From Clitoria ternatea (taxonomy: Eukaryota; Streptophyta; Magnoliopsida; Fabales; Fabaceae), in assembly GCA_037962975.1 (NCBI GenBank), contig CM075673.1:22614001-22678000 (forward strand): DNA of 64,000 nucleotides, read 5' to 3'. The notes beneath the pieces were generated by a model, which saw only the letters and a list, made by a program, of their open reading frames with translations, was not told the origin of the DNA and did not search any database. Positions 35,551 through 45,072 of the stretch are shown one piece after another (position 1 is the first letter of the stretch; every line of letters starts with the position of its first letter). A program made the translations under genes and the position numbers.

Positions 35551-35563
35551 AAACGTTGTAGTG
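35551..35563 (-). repeat. CACTA right terminal inverted repeat
   Basis: Inverse complement reads CACTACAACGTTT; followed by GAT at 35564. Confidence 0.9.
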
Positions 35564-36029
35564 GATGTTCTATATTATTACCATGCTATATTATAGCTCT
35601 TGCGTAAGTGATCTTATAGCTAATTGATTGATCTTGTATTTTGTGATTATTGCTTTTACATTTAATTATTACTTTTATATTATCTCAGTTTATTGATTGC
35701 TTGCTTTTACATTTGTTTTTTATTATCTCATAGCTGATACCTAGTGCGTGACATTGCCTTGCAATTGTATGTTATTTTGTTAATTTAATGTTGCAACCAT
35801 ATTGCTAGCTGATTGTCCACTAACTCATGCTATGTTATGTTATTTTGGCCATTAGCTCATGCTATGTTATTTTATTAATTTAATGTTGCAACTATACCTC
35901 CTATGTTGCTAACTCATTTTTGCGTTCCATATTTATTGAATAAATGTAATTCAATATATAATTGGTATTATAATTAATATAATATATTTTATATAAATAA
36001 AGGAGTTAATAAATATGATAACATTAATG

Positions 36030-36074
36030 AGGATTTGAATCCGGGAATAAGTTATCACTCTACTATTAGGCCAC
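36030..36074 (-). other. Antisense tRNA-like block in leader of fragment C
   Basis: Minus strand shows GTGGCCTAATAGTAGAGTGA (A-box-like) and GGATTCAAATCC (B-box-like); shortened between the boxes compared with the copies at 17341 and 49423. Confidence 0.5.
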
Positions 36075-36124
36075 TTGTATTTGAATGATATTTTATGAAA
36101 ATTTTAAATTTTCATTACCGAATC

Positions 36125-36594
36125 ATTTATATGAAATTTTATTTATACTTATCTCCTTGTAGCTGAAAAAATAATGAATTACTTATGTGAAATCATGAGT
36201 CCCGTCTAACTGGAACTGCTCAATTCCCAGAAGTGAATGTAGCAACACATGATCATTATACTTATGGTCATGGTCGTGGTCGAAATGATAATAAATAATC
36301 ATTTGTATGGAAAAATAAAGAACGTAGGAAAAGATGTTCAAAGTAGCGAACAAACTAAAAATATTTGCTATTGTTGTGGTAGCTAAGGCCATTGGTCTCG
36401 GGTTTGTCACACACCAAAGCATCTTATTGATGTATACCAAAAATCCCTTCAAAAAATAAATGGAAAACAATAGAAACAAATTTGACTGGTATAGATGATG
36501 CTTATACTCACTTTGATGTTAATGATTTCCTTACTCTTCCTGAAGAAGATATTGACCACTTGGTTGGTTGGAAAGGGGAGTGCCCCTAAATAAA
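36125..36594 (+). pseudogene. C-terminal gag of fragment C
   Basis: LLVAEK, then after a frame break NHESRLTGTAQFPEVN, and a knuckle CYCCGS-stop-GHWSRVCHTPKH, ending in GSAPK-stop. Nonsense in the knuckle makes it inactive. Followed by the conserved gag-pol spacer of about 110 bp. Confidence 0.75.
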
Positions 36595-36714
36595 TTGTTT
36601 AATGTTTCATGTAATATATTTTGTTAGTTATTATCAATAAAATTTTATGTTTATTGTTGTTAATGATATATTTTCACTCATAATTTATTTATTTTTATTT
36701 AATGAAGAATAAAT

Positions 36715-37554
36715 GCTCATGTGAATGACGAAGATATATGTCTCGCAGACAGGGCAACAACTCATACTATTCTCAAGAATAAGAAATATTTCTACCATAT
36801 AGTAAAATAAGAAGCAAATGTTAATACTATATCTAGTAGTATAAATATAATTGAAGGCTCCGGCAGAGCCAGTATTTTGTTACCTGGAGGAACAAAATTG
36901 CACATTGAAAGTGCATTATATTCTACAAAGTCTCAAAGAAATTTATTGAGTTTTAAGGATATCCGTAGAAATACATACCACATTGAGACCACAAATGAAG
37001 GAAATGATGAATATCTTTATATCACAAAGTTAATTTCCGATAAGAAATATATATTGGAAAAATTACCTTTATTTTCCTCCGGTTTGTACTACACATATAT
37101 TAGTACAGTTGAAACAAATGTTATTGTAAACCAGAAGTTTACAAATAAGAATAACTTTGTTATCTGGCATGAACGATTAGGCCATCCTGGATCAATTATG
37201 ATGCAAAAAATAGTTGAGAATTCAAATGGTCATTGTTTGTCCAGTAGACAAATTCTGCAAACTAAGAATTTCTCATGTGCTGCTTGTTCTCAAGGAAAAT
37301 TGATCATTCGGCCATCACCAACGAAAATTAGGAGTGAATCACTCATATTTTTAGAGCGTATACAAGGTGATATTTATGGACCAATACACCCTTCATGTGG
37401 ACCATTTAGATATTTTATGGTTTTAATTGATGCATCAACTAGATGGTCACATGTTTGCTTATTATCAACTCGCAACCAAGCGTTTGCGAGATTACTAGCT
37501 CAATTAATTCGTTTGAGAGCTCATTTCCCGATTATCCAATTAAGAAAATATGCA
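36715..37554 (+). pseudogene. Protease to integrase start of fragment C
   Basis: The pol opening ATG is changed to ATA (ATAAATGCTC). A clean 232-codon frame (36877-37575) covers the GAG-pre-integrase region (IWHERLGHPGSIMMQK, FSCAACSQGKLI) and the start of integrase (GDIYGPIHPSCGPFRYF, IDASTRWSHVCLLSTRN). The last 7 codons of that frame already belong to fragment D. Integrase is cut before the second catalytic Asp. Confidence 0.8.
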
Positions 37555-37593
37555 TTGAGAACAAGTAGCACATGAGAAATTATTAGTTTGGAG
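37555..37593. repeat. 39-bp direct repeat flanking fragment C (right copy)
   Basis: Partner of 22504-22542 (36 of 39 identical). Confidence 0.8.
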
Positions 37594-38592
37594 AATTTGT
37601 CTGCTGGACAAGCAATGACTATTTGAGAATTTGTGGTCTCAATATGGTATCCATTTCTACGGATATCCTTAAAACTCAACAAATTTCTTTGAGAATTTGT
37701 AGAATAAAATACACTTTTAATGTGTAATTTTGTTCCTCCAGGTAACAAAGTACTGGTTCTACTGGAGCCTTCAATTATATTTATACTACAAGATATAGTA
37801 TTAACATTTGCTTCTTATTTTACTATATGGTATAAATATTTTTCATTCTTGAGAATAGTATAAGTTATTGCACTGTCTACGAGACATATATAATCGTCAT
37901 TCACATGAGCATTCATTCTTCATTAAATAATAATAAATAAATCATGAGTGAAAATATAATTAACAACAATAAATATTTAACATAAATTCATAACAAAAGA
38001 AATTTCATAGAATATAAAATAATTTATTTAGGGGCACTCCTTTTTTCAACCAACCGAGTGGTCAATATCTTCTTTAGAAAGAGTAAGGAAATTATTAACA
38101 TCAAAGTGAGTATAAGCATCATCTATACTAGTCAAATTTGTTTCTATTGTTTTTCCTTTATTTTTTAAGGGATTTTTGGTATAGATCAATCAGATGCTTT
38201 GGTGTGCGACAAACCCGAGACCAGTGGCCTTGACTACCACAACGATAGAAAATATTTTCGGGTTGTTCGCTACTTTGAACACCTTTTCCTTTTTCCAGAT
38301 GATCTTTATTTTTTCATACAAATGATAATTTTTTATCATTTCGATCACAGCCACGACCATGAGTATAATGATCATGTGTTGCTACATTCACTTCTAGAAA
38401 TGAAGTAGTTCCAATTGGACGAGACTCATGATTTTATATAAATAATTCATTATATATATATATATATATATTTAGCCACAAGAAGACAAATAATTAAGGT
38501 AAAGTAACTTATAAATGAATTTAAATAAAATTTCACATAAATGATTCGGTAATGAAAATTTAAAATTTTCATAGAATATCATTTAAATATAA

Positions 38593-38637
38593 ATGGCCTA
38601 GTGGTAGAGTAATAACTTATTCCTGGATTCAAATCCT
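38593..38637 (+). other. tRNA-like block in leader of fragment D
   Basis: ATGGCCTAGTGGTAGAGTAA (A-box-like, D-arm-like) and GGATTCAAATCC (B-box-like) with a short middle. Antisense to the copia genes of fragment D, as in all copies. Confidence 0.55.
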
Positions 38638-39252
38638 CATTAATGTTATCATATTTATTAACTCCTTTATTTATATAAAATATATTATATTAATTATAAA
38701 GACCAATTATAATAATGAATTAATAAATGAGAGTATAAAATAATATTAACAATAGCAATCAATGGAACAAATAATGTAGCTAATATAATAGCAATGGATT
38801 AATATAATAATATAAGATATCAATGAATTAATTTATAGTGCAAAACATGTAAGTAGAATCAACTAAGTAGAAATGAATAGAAATGAATTTAAAATGAACG
38901 TGAAGGTGAATATAAAATACAATTAATAGTGAAGCAATTAGTGCAATCAAAATTTAAATTAATCTAACACAATTAGTGTCAACTTGAAGTAAAATAATCC
39001 TTGTGTAATCAGGTAGTATTATTATTGCAAGGCCATGAATCACGTGAAGCACCATGTACAACAAGTATTATTATTGCAATCCATGTTCAGCAAATATAAA
39101 AGTAAGTATATACAACAAATATAAAATAATCCAATAAAGCAAAACGTGAAGTGCAAATTATTGGCAACATAGTGCTGTTCAATAAAGCAAAATGTGAAGC
39201 TACAATGGAAATTGATAAAGGGTTAATATAATAACCTACAATGGACATCCAC

Positions 39253-39259
39253 GGGGGAG
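39253..39259 (+). other. Polypurine tract before the LTR of fragment E
   Basis: GGGGGAG directly before TGTTATG; preceded by GGACATCCAC, as at the 3' ends of G and J. Confidence 0.75.
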
Positions 39260-39425
39260 TGTTATGAATATTTTATTAATATTATGGATGTCCAATTATC
39301 CTATAAATAGGACCCCATGGCAAGCAATGCATTACACTTCTTCTGATTTTCATTACTCCTTGTAACTCTCCTTGCTTCCATTACTTCCTCTTCTCTTCTC
39401 CTTAATTTTGAGTTTATTTATAATA
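39260..39425 (+). repeat. Copia LTR, 166 bp
   Basis: Starts TGTTATGAATA and ends TTTATAATA (TTTATAACA in copy F). CCTATAAATAGG near 39300 is a TATA box inside an inverted repeat, followed by a pyrimidine-rich section. Short for an autonomous plant copia LTR. Confidence 0.8.
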
Positions 39426-39464
39426 CATTATCAGCACGAAGTTCTGACCAACTGATATCTAGTC
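39426..39464 (+). other. Primer-binding region resembling the complement of a tRNA-Ile 5' half
   Basis: Begins CATTATCAGCACGAAG directly after the LTR and continues to TTCTGACCAACTGA. Compared, from memory, with the inverse complement of plant tRNA-Ile(AAU), the anticodon arm and the D-arm side (CCAACTGAG) both align. Not the usual tRNA-iMet 3'-end site. Confidence 0.55.
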
Positions 39465-39558
39465 AAGTCCACAAGAGGTAATATATGATTATTATTATTA
39501 TTGTTATTCTTGATAATTTTAATTTATATACCTTATGTTATTTATGTATATATTATAA

Positions 39559-39707
39559 AAGTTCCTGAAGAACTTATATTTTAAACATCCCAGAAGGATG
39601 TATAAAATTATATCTATAAAAAAAAGGTTCTTGAAAAACTTATTTATAAACATCCTTGTAGGATGTATAAAATTAATAGTTAAATATTCAGAATTCTTGA
39701 AGAATTT
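39559..39707 (+). other. Leader hairpin array of fragment E
   Basis: AAGTTC-CTGAA-GAACTT (39559), ACATCC-CAGAA-GGATGT (39585), a weaker GGTTC-TTGAA-AAACTT, ACATCC-TTGTA-GGATGT (39650) and GAATTC-TTGAA-GAATTT (39691). Confidence 0.85.
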
Positions 39708-40286
39708 ACTAGTCATTGTTACTTTGTCGATTATATAATTTTGCTCTTGATTTACGCACTTTTACATTATTAAAGTTGATTTTCATTTCCATTATTATAC
39801 CCGCTAATTCCATTATTTCTTGTTTTCCACTAGCATATGATCCATTTTATATAAATGCACGTATACTGAGTCATGCTACTTGTTTTAATATATTTTATAT
39901 ATTCTACTTGTTCCATTAACTTCATGCGTGATTATATATTATTTGCTAGCCACATGATTACTATTGTACATTATAACTTGCACTTTTCATAATGTCGATC
40001 CACCATAACCTGCATTATTGTTGCGTGATTTATGCTTGTGATATAATTTTTATTTTATATTTGTAACTTCTATTTTATATAGCGTGATATTCAATTGCTA
40101 TGTTCATCCATTAACTTTAAAATTACTACATATATTTTATATTGCTACAAACTTTTGTTTTATATGTTACTTGTTTTATATTGTAAATTAACTTTGTATT
40201 AATAATTGTAATTCACTGTTACCTTATTTACAATTAATATAATATTTTTTATAAAAAAGTTAATAAATAAGATACGCATTAATAGG

Positions 40287-40339
40287 GAAATCAAACCCAG
40301 GTTTATACCAGGGCAAGTTATTACTCTACCACTAGACCT
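40287..40339 (-). other. Antisense tRNA-like block in leader of fragment E
   Basis: Minus strand: TCTAGTGGTAGAGTAATAAC, then CCTGGGTTTGATTTCC, an A-box/B-box pair. Confidence 0.55.
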
Positions 40340-40417
40340 ATAATACTTGAATGATATTTTATGAAAACTTTTAAATTTTTATTGGTAGGGTTACTTATGT
40401 GAAATTTTATTTATACT

Positions 40418-40872
40418 TGTCTCCTTGTGGCTGAAAAAAAATATAATGAATTACTTATATAAAATAATGAGTTCCGTCCAACTGTAACTGCTCCATTCCT
40501 AGAATTGAATGAAGCAACACATGATCATTATACTCATGGTCATGGTCATAGTCATGGTCGAAATGATAACAAATCATCATTTGCATGGAAAAATAAAGAA
40601 CGTATAGAAAAGGGAAAAGATATTTAGAGTAGCGAACAAACTAAAAATATTTGCTATCGTTGTGGTAGTCAAGGCCACTGGTCTGGGGTTTATCATACAC
40701 CCAAACATCTGATTGATCGATACCAAAAATCCCTTAAGAATAAAGGGAAACAATAAAAATAATTTTTGCTTGTATGGATGATGTTTATACTCCCTTTGAT
40801 ATTGATGATTTCCTTGTTCTTCCTGGAGAAGACATTGACCACTCGGTTAGAGAGGGGAATGCCCCTAAATAA
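40418..40872 (+). pseudogene. C-terminal gag of fragment E
   Basis: CLLVAEK, PTGT-like segment, His/Gly-rich spacer, then CYRCGSQGHWSGVY, where the last Cys of the knuckle is lost, and LPGEDIDHSVREGNAPK-stop. A stop (TATTTAGAG) lies before the knuckle. Confidence 0.75.
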
Positions 40873-40981
40873 ATTATTTTATGTTTCATGTAATTTGTTT
40901 TGTTATGAATTTATGTTAAATATTAATTGTTGTTAATTATACTTTCACTCATGATTTATCTATTATTATTTAATGAAGAAT

Positions 40982-42203
40982 GAATGCTCATGTGAATGAT
41001 GAAGATATATGTCTCGCAAATAGTGTAACAACTCATATTATTCTCAAGAATGAGAAATATTTCTACCATATAGTAAAATAAGAAGTCAATGTTAATACTA
41101 TATTTGGTACTATAAATATAGTTGAAGGCACCGGTAGAGCCAGTATTTTGTTACCCGGAGGAACAAAATTGCACATTGAAAGTGCATTATATTCTACGAA
41201 GTCTCAAAGAAATTTATTAAGTTTTAAGGATATTCGCAAAAATGGATATCATATTTAGACCATAAATAAAGAAAATGATGATTATCTTTACACTACAAAG
41301 TTAATTTCTGATAAGAAATATATATTGGAAAAATTTCCTTCATTTTCCTCCGATTTGTACTACACATATATTAGTACAGTTGAAACAAATGTTATTGTAA
41401 ACCAGAAGTTTACAAATAAGAATAACTTTGTTATTTGGCATGAAAGGTTAGGTCATCCTAGAACAATAATGATGTGAAAAATACTTGAGAATTCAAATGG
41501 TTATTACTTATCCAGCAGACAAATTCTCCAAACTAATAATTCTCATGTGCTACTTGTTCTTAAGGGAAATTAATTACTCGACCATCACCAATGAAATTTG
41601 GGAGTAAATCACTCATATTTTTAGAGCATATACAAGGTGATATTTGTAAACCATTTAGATATTTTATGGTTTTGATTGATGCATCAACTAGATGGTCACA
41701 TGTTTGCTTATTGTTAACTCACAACCAGGCGTTTGCGAGATTACTAGCTCAATTAATTTATTTAAGAGCTCATTTTTTTATTATCTAATTAAGAAAATAC
41801 GCTTTGATAACGCTGGTGAATTCATATCTTAATCTTTTAATGATTATTATATGTCCATCGAAATTGATGTTGAACATCCTGTAGCATATATTTATACACA
41901 AAATGGACTTGTTGAATCATTAATTAAACGTTTGAAATTGATAGCAAGACCATTGTTAATGAAATCAAAACTCCCAATTTCAACTTGGGGACATGCAATC
42001 TTGCATGTAACAACACTTATTCGTATCAGGCCTACAAATTATTATGAGTATTCCCCTTTACAAATGGTTCATGGTAAAGAACCAAATATTTCCCATCTAA
42101 GAATCATTCCAAGTGCGGTATATTTTCCTATCTCCCCTCCATAACGCACTAAGATGGGACCTCAAAGAAGGTTGGGATTATATGTTGGATATGAAAGTCC
42201 ATC
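40982..42203 (+). pseudogene. Protease and integrase of fragment E
   Basis: MNAHVNDEDICLANSVTTH keeps the outline of the protease but with Asn for the active Asp. Stops occur after HPRTIMM and within the CS-GK motif; the integrase parts are IDASTRWSHVCLL (41591-41788) and EHPVAYIYTQNGLVESLIKRL (41851-42144). Confidence 0.8.
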
Positions 42204-42287
42204 ATCAATTCTCTTCTCTCATTTTGCTCTCTACAATCTCTTCTCTTTTCATTTATTTTCTTCTATAATTATAGTTTATTTATAACA
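42204..42287 (+). repeat. Partial copia LTR (3' part)
   Basis: C/T-rich section ending TTTATAACA, matching the end of the LTR at 39260-39425. Confidence 0.75.
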
Positions 42288-42327
42288 CGTTATCAGCACG
42301 AGGTTCTGACCAACTGAGTATCTAATC
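42288..42327 (+). other. Primer-binding region (best copy), complement of a tRNA-Ile 5' half
   Basis: CGTTATCAGCACGAGG then TTCTGACCAACTGAG. Against the remembered plant tRNA-Ile(AAU), I count about 27 of 31 positions complementary, with C opposite the wobble base, which is inosine in the mature tRNA. Confidence 0.6.
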
Positions 42328-42418
42328 AACTCTTTGAAAGGTAACACATAATTATTATTACTATTTTTATTTTTTTTGATAATTTTAATACTTTATGTTA
42401 TATATATATATATTATAA

Positions 42419-42596
42419 AAGTTCTCGAAGAACTTATACTTTAAACATTCCATAAGAATGTATAATATTATATCTATATCATAAAAAAAATAGGTTCCTG
42501 AAGAATTTATTCATAAACATCCTTACAGGATGTATAAAATTAATAGTCGAATAATATAGAATTCTTAAAGAACTCTTGATAGTTCCTGAAGAACTA
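42419..42596 (+). other. Leader hairpin array of fragment F, with paired changes
   Basis: AAGTTC-TCGAA-GAACTT (42419), ACATTC-CATAA-GAATGT (42445; both arms changed so that a T-A replaces a C-G pair), AGGTTC-CTGAA-GAATTT (42492; pairs with G-U), ACATCC-TTACA-GGATGT (42517), a weaker fifth, and TAGTTC-CTGAA-GAACTA (42580). Confidence 0.85.
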
Positions 42597-43130
42597 TAAC
42601 AATTTAATTTATGTTATTGTTAATTTATGCTATATATTATTTGCACTGATTGCTGATTTCAACTATTGCACTACATACTACTCTTTTCCACTTCACGTTG
42701 AATGCTATATTGCCCATTAATTTAATACGCGGGTCCATTTGCTTCCACTTCAATTATTTTATTCTACTAATATGTTTACATCTCATTTATTCTAGTGCTA
42801 GCTATTCCACTTACTGTGCCTGCTGCATGATTATTGCCTGCTGCGTGATTATTGTGCTTTCCACTATATTATATTTATTATATTATATGAATATACCTAC
42901 TATATATTTTATTATATTATCTTTAGCTAATTTGTAATCCATGTATTATTACAATTTACTATCACTTTACGATTGTTGATTTTATATCATTAAATATTTT
43001 TTTTAGAATCAAAATTAGTATTTAATGTAATATGTTTTATTATATATAAAAGTGTTAATAAATAAGAAATGCATTAATTAGGAATCGAACCCAGGTTTTA
43101 TGAATATTTTATTATTCATTGTTATTGTGT

Positions 43131-43148
43131 TTAGGGTTTAGGGTTTAT
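43131..43148 (+). repeat. Telomere-type motif (TTTAGGG)2TTTA
   Basis: Two and a half plant telomere units at the joint between fragments F and G. Too short to be a telomere. Confidence 0.85.
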
Positions 43149-43254
43149 GAATATAATATCAAGTCCACAAGAGGTAATATATGATTATTACTATTGTTGT
43201 TATTTTTGATAATTTTAATTTATATACCTTATGTTATTTATGTATATATTATAA

Positions 43255-43407
43255 AAGTTCCAAAAGAACTTATATTTTAAACATCTCAGAAGGATGTATA
43301 AAATTATATCTATAAATAAAAGGTTCTTGAAAAACTTATTTATAAACATCCTTGTAGGATGTATAAAATTAATAGTTAAATATTCAGAATTCTTGAAGAA
43401 TTTACTG
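43255..43407 (+). other. Leader hairpin array of fragment G
   Basis: AAGTTC-CAAAA-GAACTT (43255), ACATCT-CAGAA-GGATGT (G-U pair), then a weak third, ACATCC-TTGTA-GGATGT and GAATTC-TTGAA-GAATTT. Confidence 0.85.
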
Positions 43408-44489
43408 GTCATTGTTACTTTGTTGATTATATAATTTTGCTCTTGATTTGCGCTCTTTTACATTGTTAAAGTTGATTTTCATTTCCATTATTATACCTGC
43501 TGATTCCATTATTTCTTGTTTTCCACTAGCGTATGGTCCATTTTATATAAATGCATGTATACTGAGTCATGCTACTTGTTTTAATATATTTTATATATGC
43601 TACTTGTTTCCATTAACTTCATGCATGATTATATATTATTTGTTAGCCACGTGATTACTATTATCCATTATAACTTGCACTTTTCATAATGCTGATCCAC
43701 TATAACCTGCACTATTGTTGCGTGATTTATGCTTGTGATATAATTTTTATTTTATATTTATAACTTCTATTTTATATAGCGTGATATTTAATTGCTATGT
43801 TCATCCATTAACTTTAAAATTGCTACATATATTTTATATTGCTACATACTTTTGTTTTATATGCTACTTATTTTATATTGTAAATTAATTTTGTATTAAT
43901 AATTGTAATTCACTGTTACCTTATTTATAATTAATATAATATATTTTATTATATAAAAGAGTTAATAAATGAAAGTATAACAATGAATTAATATTTACTG
44001 ATAGTTCCTGAAGAATTATAACAATCTAATATATATATTTAATATACCTCCTATAATTTCAGGGGATATACTCTTTGAATTTATTAATTTGCTAGCTGAT
44101 TAATTATACCTGCTATTTTATCTTTAGCTGCTTACCTTTACCTGTGTTGCATGTGAATATTATTTTATATTACCTTCTCATTTGTAATTCATGTGCTGAT
44201 TTCAATTACCTAGTTTCAAGTACTATCAATTCATGTACGTTCCATTCCATATTTTTAAATACCATGTGAATAGCTACTAGTGTTTTTACTTTATATTATT
44301 TTATATATCATTAGTGCTCTTTACTTTATAACATTATTTGATATTGTGTTGATTAATATTCATTACCTCCTATGTGTTACCTGCTCCGATTTTGCTATTT
44401 TGCTAACTACTGCATTTATAATTGCTATTTTATTATTATTATTATAATATATTTTTTAAAAAGTTAATAAATAAGATATGAATTAATAG

Positions 44490-44540
44490 GGAATCAAAAG
44501 CAGGTTTATACCATGGTAAATTATTACTCTACCACTAGAC
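44490..44540 (-). other. Antisense tRNA-like block in leader of fragment G
   Basis: Minus strand: GTCTAGTGGTAGAGTAATAA; the B box is worn (CTTTTGATTCCC). Confidence 0.45.
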
Positions 44541-44619
44541 TTCTGGTACTTGAATGATATTTTATAAAAACTTTTAAATTTTTATCATCGGGTTACTTAT
44601 GTGAAATTTTATTTATACT

Positions 44620-45072
44620 TGTCTCCTTATGGCTAAAAAAATATAATAAATTACTTATATAAAATAATGAGTCTTGTCTAACTGTAACTGCTCCATTCCA
44701 AGAAGTAAATGAAGCAAGACATGATCATTATACTCATGGTCAAGGTCATAGTCGTGGTCAAAATAATAACGAATCATCATTTGTACGTAAAAATAAAGAA
44801 CGTATAGAAAAGGGAAAAGATATTCAGAGTAGCAAACAAACTAAAAATATTTGTTATCATTGTGGTAGCCAAGGCCACTGGTCTGGGGTTTATCATACAC
44901 CCAAACATCTGATTGGTCGATACCAAAAATCCCTTAAGAATAAAGGGAAACAATAAAAACAATTTTTGCTGGTATGGATGATGTTTATACTCCCTTTGAT
45001 ATTGATGATTTCCTTGTTCTTCCTGGAGAAGACATTGACCACTCGGTTAGAGAGGGGAGTGCCCCTAAATAA
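44620..45072 (+). pseudogene. C-terminal gag of fragment G
   Basis: Knuckle CYHCGSQGHWSGVY has lost its last Cys, like fragment E. Ends EDIDHSVREGSAPK-stop; then 108 bp of spacer before the pol ATG at 45182. Confidence 0.75.

Larger units (their letters stand above)
23043..35563 (-). mobile_element. Complete CACTA (En/Spm-type) DNA transposon, 12.5 kb
   Basis: Begins CACTACAACATTT and ends with the inverse complement of CACTACAACGTTT. GAT lies on both sides (23040-23042 and 35564-35566), the 3-bp target duplication typical of CACTA elements. Both termini carry many AACGGT/ACCGTT subterminal repeats. Genes run leftward: TNP2-type transposase (30987-27584) and a Transposase_24-type gene (27225-24092), with the promoter presumably near 35.2 kb. 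Inserted into copia fragment C, so it is younger than C. Confidence 0.95.
22543..37554 (+). mobile_element. Copia fragment C, interrupted by the CACTA element
   Basis: Plus-strand copia in two parts, 22543-23039 and 35567-37554, with the CACTA transposon at 23043-35563 between. The left part is the leader with the complete hairpin array; the right part has the tRNA-like block, gag end, protease and integrase start. C is the most ancestral-looking copy: it keeps ATGATGCAA where others have a stop, TCTCAAGG where others have TAA, and the integrase segment GPIHPSCGP that all other copies lack. It stops at KKICI, in mid-integrase, where minus-strand fragment D begins. Confidence 0.85.
37555..39235 (-). 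mobile_element. Copia fragment D: leader, gag end and protease, minus strand
   Basis: Reads from leader (about 39235) through the tRNA-like block (38593-38637), the gag end (about 38420 to 38040; knuckle FYRCGSQGHWSRVC, first Cys lost) and the spacer. Then come protease and the LPGGTKLHIKSVFYSTNSQR segment (37521-37748). An internal deletion after NSQ drops most of the GAG-pre-integrase domain. Ends with the 39-bp repeat at 37555-37593 beside fragment C. B and D could be the two halves of one copy opened by C. Confidence 0.75.
39236..42203 (+). mobile_element. Copia fragment E: LTR, primer site, leader, gag end, protease, integrase
   Basis: The only copy with LTR and everything up to integrase in order. 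A PPT (GGGGGAG, 39253-39259) precedes the LTR, so this LTR closes one element and opens the next. The interior runs to VGYESP at 42203, where a partial LTR (fragment F) begins. Shares with G the knuckle change WSGVY for WSRVC and with A, G and I the stops after HPGTIMM-type and CS-stop-GK. Confidence 0.85.
42204..43105 (+). mobile_element. Copia fragment F: LTR end, primer site and leader only
   Basis: Begins inside an LTR (about 84 bp of its 3' part), then primer region and leader with the full hairpin array, and ends within the tRNA-like block at about 43098. No gag or pol follows; a piece similar to an LTR start (TTATGAATATTTTATTA, 43110) and a telomere-type motif come next. Confidence 0.75.

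Noticed and set aside
43131..43148. A chromosome end
   Set aside because: Only two and a half telomere units, with transposon DNA continuing on both sides.
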